Part shown: positions 1-5,160 of the stretch, in pieces
Position numbering within the stretch: the stretch's first letter is position 1
Layout of the letters: every line of letters begins with the position of its first letter
Assembly (NCBI GenBank): GCA_946644025.1
Contig: CAMPCG010000226.1
Location: 1 to 5,203 of the forward strand
DNA from: an uncultured Prevotellaceae bacterium
Lineage (GTDB): Bacteria; Bacteroidota; Bacteroidia; Bacteroidales; Bacteroidaceae
Direction of reading: 5' to 3'
DNA length: 5,203 nucleotides
Program-made: the position numbers and the translations under genes
Notes under the pieces: generated by a model
What the model saw: the letters and a program-made list of their open reading frames with translations, nothing else
Database searches by the model: none
Told to the model about the DNA's origin: nothing

Positions 1-1
1 C

Positions 2-1033
2 TGCCACGACGGCCACTACAACGACATGGACATGCTCGAGGTGGGCCGCTCGATGACCACCGAGGAGGACAAGACGCACTTCGGCATGTGGTGCATCATG
101 GCCTCGCCGCTGCTCATCGGATGCGACATGAGCAACATCAAGTCCACCACGCTCAGTCTGCTGAAGAACCAGGAGCTCATCGCCCTCAACCAGGACCCGC
201 TCTGTCTGCAGGCCTACATCGCCAAGCTCTCCAACGAGTGCTACGTCATGGTGAAGGACCTCGAGACGCTGGGCGGCACGAAGCGCGCCTTTGCCGTCTA
301 CAACAGCACAGACGCCCAGAAGAAGGTGACGGTGGACTTTGCCGACCTCGACCTGGCCGGAAAGGTCAGTCTGCGCGACGTGTTCCAGAAGAGAGACCTG
401 GGCGACTTCACCGGACAGTATGAGGTGACCGTCCCTGCCCACGGCACGCGCATCTATGTGGCCGTGGCCGAGCAGCGGCTGGAGCGCACACGCTATGAGG
501 CAGAGACGGCCTACATCAGCGACTATCAGGAACTGAAGAACAACCAGACGGAGAAGACCGGCATCTATGAGTATGCCTCCTTCTGCTCGGCAGGCCTGAA
601 GGCCGGATGGCTGGGATGCAGCGAGCAGAACGACCTGCAGTGGCGCGACGTCTACAGCAACGAGGGTGGAGAGTATGAGCTGACCATCGGCTACATCTGC
701 GGCGAGACGCGCAACATCACCGTCAGCGTCAACGGACAGAAGGTGACGACCGTCAGCGTGAACTCGGGAGGATGGCAGACCGTGGCCACCCGCAAGCTCA
801 AGATTAACCTGGAGAAGGGACGCAACCAGATACGTCTCTCGAACGCCGGCAACTGGATGCCCGACATCGACTATATCCAGCTGACGTGCCTCTCGCAGCC
901 AACGGCCATCGATGACGCCCGCCTCACGCCCCAGTCCTCATCGCCCATCTACGACCTCTCCGGACGTAAGGTCAGTGCCGGACATGCACACCACGAGGTG
1001 CTCATACAGAACGGAAAGAAAACCATCTATTAA
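2..1033 (+). CDS. GH27 alpha-galactosidase-like enzyme with C-terminal CBM (5'-truncated by window edge)
   Basis: This is the C-terminal 343 residues of a secreted glycoside hydrolase family 27 enzyme; the reading frame is open from base 2, so the true start lies upstream. The motif HYNDMDMLEVG (bases 14-46) matches the GH27 'WNDPDMLxxG' acid/base loop, with the catalytic Asp at 29-31. It is followed by the conserved MASPLLIGCD and IALNQDPL blocks. The nucleophile Asp lies off the window. Next come the C-terminal beta-sandwich (to about base 480) and a CBM6/CBM35-like galactose-binding fold (about 491-889: YEAE opening, GWLGC, IDYIQL ending). The last part is a tail reading PIYDLSGRKV and then NGKK, which resembles Prevotella secretion or sorting tails. 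GH27 enzymes release terminal alpha-galactose, and some are beta-L-arabinopyranosidases, so substrate is not settled. The stop is 18 bp before the next gene, which suggests an operon. Family assignment is firm; specificity is inferred. Confidence 0.93.
   Translation, partial: CHDGHYNDMDMLEVGRSMTTEEDKTHFGMWCIMASPLLIGCDMSNIKSTTLSLLKNQELIALNQDPLCLQAYIAKLSNECYVMVKDLETLGGTKRAFAVYNSTDAQKKVTVDFADLDLAGKVSLRDVFQKRDLGDFTGQYEVTVPAHGTRIYVAVAEQRLERTRYEAETAYISDYQELKNNQTEKTGIYEYASFCSAGLKAGWLGCSEQNDLQWRDVYSNEGGEYELTIGYICGETRNITVSVNGQKVTTVSVNSGGWQTVATRKLKINLEKGRNQIRLSNAGNWMPDIDYIQLTCLSQPTAIDDARLTPQSSSPIYDLSGRKVSAGHAHHEVLIQNGKKTIY
491..889 (+). other. Carbohydrate-binding module (CBM6/CBM35-like) within the GH27 protein
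   Basis: This roughly 130-residue domain opens with RYEAETAYIS and closes with DIDYIQL, the usual edges of CBM6/CBM35-type beta-sandwich modules. The internal segments GWLGCSEQNDLQW and NSGGWQTVAT are typical of the version fused to GH27 enzymes in Bacteroidetes. It probably holds the enzyme on galactose- or arabinose-decorated polysaccharide. The choice between CBM6 and CBM35 cannot be made by eye. Confidence 0.7.
944..1030 (+). other. C-terminal sorting-tail-like segment of the GH27 protein
   Basis: The protein ends with PIYDLSGRKV, then a short spacer, VLIQNGKK and TIY. Many Prevotella and Bacteroides secreted enzymes end with a segment of the form 'YDLxGRxV...GiYIxNGKKxxx', related to the type IX secretion C-terminal domains. 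Here the usual GIYI/GLYI strand before NGKK is replaced by EVLIQ, so this is a divergent copy. A role in export or surface attachment is inferred from the resemblance only. Confidence 0.5.
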
Positions 1034-1051
1034 TAAGCATTACTCAATTTT

Positions 1052-3307
1052 ATGAAAACCAACCCTATCCTTACCATCCTGCTGCTCATCATGGGCCTGA
1101 TGCCCGCTGAGGCAGCGAAAGTGAAAACCGTAGAGGACGGCGGCACCGGCCCCTACAAGGCTGTGATGAAAGAAGAGCCGACGCTGCCGGAGCACACCGT
1201 CTTCGTGCCGAAAAGCCTGAAGCCCTTCGGCCCGCAACGGCTGCTGCCCGTGCTCGTATGGGGCAACGGCGCCTGCGCCAACTCGCCCTGGGAGCACAAG
1301 AATTTCCTCAGCGAGATTGCATCCTACGGCTACATCGTGCTGGCCACGGGAGTCATGCCCGAGAGTGACGACCCCTACCGCGGTCCGATGTCGCGCTCGG
1401 AGCAACAGATTGAGAGCATCGACTGGATTATCAGCCAGAACAGCGACCCGAAGTCGCCTTACTATCACAAGATTGACGTCGGCAAGATTTGCCTCTCGGG
1501 CATGTCGTGCGGCGGCCTGCAGACGCTCTTCAACTGTGCCGACCGCCGCATCGCCTCGCTCATGATTTGCAACAGCGGACTCTTCAAGCAGGAGAACGCC
1601 GGCGCGGCCATGCCTAACATGCCCATGCCCAAGAAGGACAAGCTCAGGGAGATTCATACGCCCATCATCTATATCCTCGGCGGCAAGGAGGACATCGCCT
1701 ACGAGAACGGCATGGACGACTTCCGCCGCATCAAGCACGTGCCGGCCTACGCCGCCAACCTGCCCGTGGGCCACGGCGGCACCTATCGGCAGAACCACGG
1801 CGGAGAGTTCTCCGTTGCAGCCCGCGCCTGGCTCGACTGGCAGCTGAAGGGTGACACCGCCGCCGCCCGCTATTTTCAGGGCGACAAGCCACGGCTGACG
1901 CAGCGCGAGGGATGGACGCTGGAGCTGAACGACAGGGCGCGAAAGACCTGGGTGCGCAACCCCATCGTGCAGACCATCTACAGCACCGACCCGGCGCCTA
2001 TGGTGCATGGCGACCGCGTCTATGTCTACACCGGTCATGACGAGGCCGGGGCAGACTTCTTCTGGATGTACGACTGGCACGTCTACAGCAGTGCCGACAT
2101 GGTGAACTGGACCGACCACGGCACGCCGCTTAGCCTCGGCTCGTTCGCCTGGGCCGACGACCGGGCCTGGGCACCGCAGTGCGTGGAGCGCGACGGGAAG
2201 TTCTACTTCTATGTTCCCGCTCACTCCAAGCTCTCGGGCGGCATGGCCATCGGCGTGGCTGTCGGCGACTCGCCCACCGGCCCGTTCCGCGATGCCCTCG
2301 GTAAGCCGCTGTTCGACAATGGCAGCTGGGACAACATCGACCCCACGGTAATGATCGATGACGACGGGCAGGCCTGGCTTTTCTGGGGCAATCCTAACAT
2401 TTACTACGCCCGCCTGAACCGCGACATGATTTCCTTCGACGGCGAGGTGAAGGTGGTGCAGCAGACCGAGGAGGGCTTCGGAGCGCCGTCGCCCCGTGAG
2501 CGCAAGCGCGACGTGAAGTATAAGGACAACTACACCGAGGGGCCGTGGATTATGAAAGCGCCCAACTCCCAATACTATCTGCTCTACGCTGCCGGCGGCA
2601 TCCCCGAGCACATCGCCTACTCGTCGGCTCCCTCGCCCGAAGGCCCGTGGACCTACCGCGGCGAGATTATGCCTCAGGAGAACACCGGCTCGTTTACCAA
2701 CCATTGCGGCGTGGCTACGCTGAAAGGCCATAACTATTTCTTCTACCACACCGGCAAGCTGCCCGGCGGCGGTGGCTTCGGCCGTAGCGTGGCCGTGGAG
2801 GAGTTCAGCTACAATGCCGACGGCTCCTTCCCCATTATCCACCACACCGACGAGGGCGTGAAGCCTATCGGCACCCTCGACCCCTACGTGCGTCAGGAGG
2901 CGGAGACCATCGCCTGGAGCGAAGGCGTAAAGACCGAGCAGTGCTCAACCGGAGCCCCCCAGTCCTCGCCCCTCACCGTCTACGTCAGCGACATCAACAA
3001 TGGCGACTACATCCTGTTGCGTGAGGTGGATTTCGGAAATACAGAGGGCACAGAGCCGGCACCGATGACCTTCACGGCCTCGGCGGCCTCGGCCCTGCAG
3101 GGTGGCCGTGTGGAGGTCAGGCTCGACAGCCCCAGCGCCAAGCCCGTCGCCACCCTCGTCGTCCCCTGCACTGGCGGCTGGGAGCAATGGAAAACCGTCA
3201 CCACCAGTGTGTCGGCAGTGACGGGTAAACACGATGTCTATTTCACCTTCGCAGGAAACAAGGGCGCCAAGCTCTTCAACCTCGACTGGTGGCAGTTTAG
3301 CAAATAA
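1052..3307 (+). CDS. Secreted three-module enzyme: alpha/beta-hydrolase (esterase-like) + GH43 + CBM6
   Basis: The protein has 751 residues. A type I signal peptide (hydrophobic core 6-17, cleavage likely after AEA at 19-21) is followed by an alpha/beta-hydrolase domain (about 25-290). Its likely triad is Ser152 in GMSCGG, Asp214 in GGKEDIAY and His241 in PVGHGGTY, with a WGNGAC oxyanion-region motif. A GH43 five-bladed propeller follows (about 300-608). Its likely catalytic residues are Asp313 in YSTDPAPMV (base), Asp430 in WDNIDPTV (pKa modulator) and Glu496 in YTEGPW (acid). A CBM6 spans about 612-751 (RQEAETIAW to FNLDWWQF). GH43 enzymes of this look are arabinofuranosidases or xylosidases acting on arabinoxylan. 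The hydrolase half resembles dienelactone-hydrolase/cutinase-like esterases, and an acetyl or feruloyl ester substrate is inferred. The gene starts 18 bp after the GH27 stop without a Shine-Dalgarno sequence, as is usual in this phylum. All key residues are present, so both halves are probably active. Confidence 0.93.
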   Translation: MKTNPILTILLLIMGLMPAEAAKVKTVEDGGTGPYKAVMKEEPTLPEHTVFVPKSLKPFGPQRLLPVLVWGNGACANSPWEHKNFLSEIASYGYIVLATGVMPESDDPYRGPMSRSEQQIESIDWIISQNSDPKSPYYHKIDVGKICLSGMSCGGLQTLFNCADRRIASLMICNSGLFKQENAGAAMPNMPMPKKDKLREIHTPIIYILGGKEDIAYENGMDDFRRIKHVPAYAANLPVGHGGTYRQNHGGEFSVAARAWLDWQLKGDTAAARYFQGDKPRLTQREGWTLELNDRARKTWVRNPIVQTIYSTDPAPMVHGDRVYVYTGHDEAGADFFWMYDWHVYSSADMVNWTDHGTPLSLGSFAWADDRAWAPQCVERDGKFYFYVPAHSKLSGGMAIGVAVGDSPTGPFRDALGKPLFDNGSWDNIDPTVMIDDDGQAWLFWGNPNIYYARLNRDMISFDGEVKVVQQTEEGFGAPSPRERKRDVKYKDNYTEGPWIMKAPNSQYYLLYAAGGIPEHIAYSSAPSPEGPWTYRGEIMPQENTGSFTNHCGVATLKGHNYFFYHTGKLPGGGGFGRSVAVEEFSYNADGSFPIIHHTDEGVKPIGTLDPYVRQEAETIAWSEGVKTEQCSTGAPQSSPLTVYVSDINNGDYILLREVDFGNTEGTEPAPMTFTASAASALQGGRVEVRLDSPSAKPVATLVVPCTGGWEQWKTVTTSVSAVTGKHDVYFTFAGNKGAKLFNLDWWQFSK
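1124..1921 (+). other. Esterase-like alpha/beta-hydrolase domain of the trimodular enzyme
   Basis: Residues about 25-290 form a complete serine hydrolase unit. The strand-loop LPVLVWGNGAC is followed by a helix ending at ASYGYIVLATG, the nucleophile elbow GMSCGG with Ser152 (codon 1505-1507), acid Asp214 (1691-1693) and His241 (1772-1774). The closing segment AWLDWQLKGD and the following roughly 25 residues are typical of the end of such domains. The substrate is not readable from the sequence; a hemicellulose acyl ester is likely from the GH43 fusion. Confidence 0.75.
1949..2875 (+). other. GH43 catalytic domain of the trimodular enzyme
   Basis: The domain runs from about residue 300 to 608. 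It shows the GH43 catalytic set: Asp313 (codon 1988-1990), Asp430 (2339-2341) and Glu496 (2537-2539). Supporting motifs are VYVYTGHDE, DMVNWTDHG, GVAVGDSPTGPF, AWLFWGNP and FTNHCGVA. The pattern is closest, from memory, to arabinoxylan-active GH43 enzymes that carry CBM6; the exact subfamily needs an alignment. Confidence 0.88.
2885..3304 (+). other. CBM6 module at the C terminus of the trimodular enzyme
   Basis: Residues about 612-751 begin with YVRQEAETIAWSEGV, the standard CBM6 entry following GH43, and end with KLFNLDWWQF. In between are YILLREVDFG, RVEVRLDSP and a GGWEQWKTV segment, all typical of CBM6. The family binds xylan and related beta-glycans, so the module probably anchors both catalytic domains to xylan. 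Confidence 0.85.
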
Positions 3308-3309
3308 GA

Positions 3310-3347
3310 AGTTGGGGAGTTGGCTTCAATTCCCCAACTCCCCGACT
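3310..3347. terminator. Hairpin between convergent genes, probable bidirectional terminator
   Basis: Bases 3310-3323 pair with 3334-3347 to give a 14-bp stem with a single G-T wobble and a 10-base loop. It sits in the 42-bp gap between two convergent stop codons (3305-3307 on plus, 3350-3352 on minus), where a shared terminator is expected. There is no T-run on either side, so it is not a textbook intrinsic terminator. Each arm is built from two copies of an octamer (AGTTGGGG-like on the left, CCCCAACT-like on the right), so the arms can also pair in a shifted register (3311-3318 with 3331-3338). Confidence 0.6.
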
Positions 3348-3349
3348 CC

Positions 3350-4090
3350 TTACATCTCCTTTATTGAGCCTACGCCGTTGCGCTGCAGCATTTTCTCCTT
3401 CGGTTTGCCGCCGTACTTCAGCGAGCCAACGCCGTTGATGTCGCCATGAATTTTTTCTGAGGCGAAGCAGTCTATGCTGCCCACGCCGTTCACCTCGGCC
3501 TTCACCTCCCGGGCCTTCAGCTCCATGGCGTTGATGTTGCCCACACCGTTGCACTCGAAGAGGGCGGCCCCTGCCGTGCCCTGCAGCTCGATGTTGCCCA
3601 CGCCGCTGCTCTTCACCTTCAGCCGGTCGGTAGCGAGACGCTTGATGTTGAGGCTGCACACGCCGTCGCTGTCGATGATGAGCGACGGGGTGTTCAGGCT
3701 GTCGGCCGTGATGCTGCCCACGCCCTCGCTGTCTATCGTCTGCAGCGTGGGCGTGCATACCACGATGGACACGTCGGCGGGGTCGATGACCTTGCGCATG
3801 TTCTTGACGAACTCCAGCTCCAGCTCGTCGCCCTCCACCCAGAAGTGGAACAACTCCACGTAGTTGTCGGGACACTTCATCAGCACGCGGTAGTCGCCCT
3901 CCGCGCTCTGCACGAACTTCACCTTGGCGGCCAGGTTCACGTCCACACGGCTGAAGGGCTTCATCTTGTACTCGTTCTTCACGATGTTCTCGCTGGGCTC
4001 CAGCTTGCTGAGCTCGCCCATGTTCAGGTTGATACACGATGTGCAGCACACAAGCACGGCTGCCAGCATCATCACTATCTGCTTTTTCAT
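3350..4090 (-). CDS. DUF2807 (head GIN domain) lipoprotein with GVG repeats
   Basis: The protein has 246 residues. The N terminus MKKQIVMMLAAVLVCCTSC is a lipoprotein signal peptide with the likely lipidated Cys19 (CTSC lipobox). Residues about 45-115 begin the putative auto-transporter adhesin head GIN domain (DUF2807): 'MKPFSRVDVNLAAKVKFVQ' is its usual opening strand. From residue 123 to the end there are seven GVG-type turns (residues 123, 143, 163, 182, 202, 220 and 239), spaced 18-20 residues apart, consistent with a right-handed beta-helix. One turn reads GVC instead of GVG. These proteins are common, surface-exposed or periplasmic in Bacteroidetes, and their function is unknown. The start at 4090 is chosen because it gives the full signal peptide. 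The gene is convergent with the GH43 gene and divergent from the repair gene, so it appears to be its own transcription unit. Confidence 0.92.
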   Translation of the reverse strand: MKKQIVMMLAAVLVCCTSCINLNMGELSKLEPSENIVKNEYKMKPFSRVDVNLAAKVKFVQSAEGDYRVLMKCPDNYVELFHFWVEGDELELEFVKNMRKVIDPADVSIVVCTPTLQTIDSEGVGSITADSLNTPSLIIDSDGVCSLNIKRLATDRLKVKSSGVGNIELQGTAGAALFECNGVGNINAMELKAREVKAEVNGVGSIDCFASEKIHGDINGVGSLKYGGKPKEKMLQRNGVGSIKEM

Positions 4091-4110
4091 GTTTGTTTTG
4101 GTTTTTGGGG
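4091..4110 (-). promoter_or_regulatory. A/C-rich leader before the DUF2807 start codon
   Basis: On the minus strand the 20 bases before the ATG are almost pure A and C, with no G-rich Shine-Dalgarno sequence. Bacteroidetes genes commonly begin translation from such unstructured A-rich leaders. This supports 4090 as the start codon. I could not find a convincing TAnnTTTG promoter element for this gene. Confidence 0.35.
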
Positions 4111-4156
4111 TTTAACGTTTGACGCGGCGAAGGGCGGAAAAGTTGCAGTGGAGCAT

Positions 4157-4180
4157 AAAAAAGAGCGAATAATGTCGCTC
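4157..4180 (-). terminator. Small hairpin followed by a T6 run, minus-strand sense
   Basis: Read on the minus strand, GAGCGA (4180-4175), a 6-base loop, TCGCTC (4168-4163) and then six Ts (4162-4157) have the form of a short intrinsic terminator. It lies 67 bases upstream of the DUF2807 start codon, so it could stop leftward transcription from the palindromic region or act as a leader attenuator. The stem is only 6 bp, so activity is uncertain. Confidence 0.35.
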
Positions 4181-4197
4181 GTTTGAGCAGAAATCCG

Positions 4198-4205
4198 TAA
4201 CTTTG
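4198..4205 (+). promoter_or_regulatory. Bacteroidetes -7 promoter element (TAACTTTG)
   Basis: TAACTTTG matches the Bacteroidetes sigma-ABfr -7 consensus TAnnTTTG exactly and is followed by CAGCG. A TTTG lies at 4182-4185, but its 12-base spacing is much shorter than the roughly 20 expected for the -33 element, so the -33 box is poor or absent. Transcription would start near 4210-4215, place the large palindrome at the start of the transcript and read into the AlkD-like gene at 4351. Confidence 0.5.
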
Positions 4206-4290
4206 CAGCGCACAAGTAGGAGGCGACGTGTCTCACGTCGCATTTCAGCGGATTGTTGCGACGTGAGACACGTCGCCTCCTACTGCAAAG
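4201..4290. repeat. Nested palindromic element (27-bp perfect inverted repeat with internal palindromes)
   Basis: Bases 4216-4242 and 4257-4283 are perfect 27-bp inverted repeats around a 14-base loop. Each arm is itself a hairpin: GCGACGTG-TCT-CACGTCGC at 4223-4241 and the same with AGA in the centre at 4258-4276. Outside them CTTTGCA (4201-4207) pairs with TGCAAAG (4284-4290), with an 8-base insertion on the left only. The element can form one long hairpin or two small ones. It looks like a REP- or MITE-type interspersed palindrome, or a structured 5' leader of the downstream gene. No coding capacity is present. Confidence 0.85.
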
Positions 4291-4298
4291 CGCCGTAA

Positions 4299-4311
4299 TA
4301 ACTATTAGTTA
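4299..4311. repeat. Short palindrome TAACTA-T-TAGTTA
   Basis: This 13-base perfect palindrome with a one-base centre lies in the AT-rich stretch 40 bases before the AlkD-like start codon. It has the form of a small regulator-binding site, but at this length chance is a serious alternative and no regulator is encoded nearby. Confidence 0.3.
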
Positions 4312-4350
4312 TATAGAAGCCAGTTTGTAACACGAAACGGTGAACGTTAT

Positions 4351-5133
4351 ATGGTGAACGACGTCATTAGCTACATGGAGTCGCTGCGCAACGAGGAGCA
4401 GCGGCGCGTGCTCATGCAGTTCTTCAAGACCGGACCGGGTGACTATGGCGAGGGCGACGAGTTCCTTGGCCTGAAGGTGCCGCAGACGCGACAGGTGGTG
4501 AAGAGCGTGGCCAAGAGCTTCCCCCTGGACGAGGTGCCCGTGCTGCTGAAGAGCCGCTGGCACGAGGTGCGCCTCTGCGGACTGCTCATTCTTGTAGACA
4601 AGTTCGAGCGGCTGGCCAGGAAACCGCAGGACGCGGAGGCCACGCGCCGGCGCGACGAGATACTGACCATGTACCTGCGCCATGCCCACCGCGCCAACAA
4701 CTGGGACCTGGTAGACCTCTCGGCACCCAAGATACTCGGCCACTGGTTGCTGCTGCCAACGTTCCTGAACGATGCTGCCCCGACCCTGAACGAACGCGAA
4801 TATAAGCTCCAGGTGCTCGACGCCCTCGCCCAGAGCGACAACCTGTGGAAGCAACGCATGAGCATCGTCTGCACGTGGAAGACATCCCAGGCCGGCGACC
4901 CCTCGTGGTGCTTGCGCTACGCCGAGGTGCACCTGCACCACCCCCACGACCTGATGCACAAGGCCGTGGGGTGGATGTTGCGCGAGATGGGCAAGCGCGT
5001 GTCTATGGACCTGCTCCGCGACTTCCTCCGCCAGCACGCCCCCGAGATGCCACGCACCGCCCTGCGCTATGCCATCGAGAAAATGACCGACCAGGAGCGG
5101 CGATACTGGATGAACGTGAGAAGTGAGAAGTGA
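4351..5133 (+). CDS. AlkD-family DNA alkylation repair protein (HEAT-like repeat glycosylase)
   Basis: The protein has 260 residues and belongs to the DNA alkylation repair family (PF08713/COG4912), which excises N3- and N7-alkylated purines without flipping the base. Diagnostic blocks are FFKTGPGDYGEGDEFLGLKV (25-44), LLILVDKFE, NNWDLVDLSAP (116-126), NLWKQRMSIV, HDLMHKAVGWMLREMGKR and MPRTALRYAIEKM. Residues matching the known Bacillus cereus AlkD active site are Trp118, Asp122, Arg169 and Trp208. The R-W spacing (39) equals that of AlkD (R148-W187), while D-to-R is 12 longer, so there is a small insertion between these sites. The frame upstream of 4351 is open back to a TAG at 4306 but offers no earlier ATG; ATG at 4375 is a less likely alternative. 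The last five residues (VRSEK) and the stop come from a tandem heptamer repeat. Confidence 0.93.
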   Translation: MVNDVISYMESLRNEEQRRVLMQFFKTGPGDYGEGDEFLGLKVPQTRQVVKSVAKSFPLDEVPVLLKSRWHEVRLCGLLILVDKFERLARKPQDAEATRRRDEILTMYLRHAHRANNWDLVDLSAPKILGHWLLLPTFLNDAAPTLNEREYKLQVLDALAQSDNLWKQRMSIVCTWKTSQAGDPSWCLRYAEVHLHHPHDLMHKAVGWMLREMGKRVSMDLLRDFLRQHAPEMPRTALRYAIEKMTDQERRYWMNVRSEK

Positions 5134-5157
5134 GAAGTGATAAGTGAGAAGTGATAA
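5116..5157 (+). repeat. Tandem heptanucleotide array, six copies of GTGA(G/T)AA
   Basis: Six head-to-tail heptamers run without a break: GTGAGAA at 5116, 5123, 5130 and 5144, and GTGATAA at 5137 and 5151. The first two and a half copies encode the C-terminal residues and TGA stop of the AlkD-like gene; the rest form the gap to the next start. Because 7 is not a multiple of 3, the array places a stop in every plus-strand frame within about 20 bases. Confidence 0.92.
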
Positions 5158-5160
5158 GGC

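Noticed and set aside
1040..2845. A 601-codon open frame on the minus strand, opposite the GH43/esterase gene
   Set aside because: The plus-strand gene has a signal peptide, three recognisable domains and full catalytic residues. The minus translation is rich in V, A, G, H and R with no recognisable motif, as expected for the antisense of a GC-rich gene.
3474..3730. Periodic roughly 60-bp DNA motif that might suggest a CRISPR or tandem repeat
   Set aside because: The repeats are short, imperfect and in frame with the GVG turns of the DUF2807 protein, so protein structure explains them.
3297..4049. A 250-codon minus-strand frame overlapping the DUF2807 gene
   Set aside because: It is the same region in another frame, with low-complexity Arg/Gln/His-rich sequence and no signal peptide; the 3350-4090 frame has a lipobox and family-typical repeats.
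4138..4162. Minus-strand CAACTTTT with an upstream T-run as a promoter for the DUF2807 gene
   Set aside because: It departs from TAnnTTTG at two defined positions (C for T, final T for G) and the spacing to the T-run (11 bases) is wrong for a -33 element, so it is not listed as a feature.
4216..4283. Two palindromic units with a spacer as a minimal CRISPR array or a tRNA-like fold
   Set aside because: The units are inverted rather than direct repeats, the spacer is only 14 bases, there are no cas genes, and no tRNA arm consensus is present.
4309..5037. A 242-codon minus-strand frame opposite the AlkD-like gene
   Set aside because: The plus strand encodes a clear AlkD-family protein with active-site residues in correct spacing; the antisense product is composition-driven.
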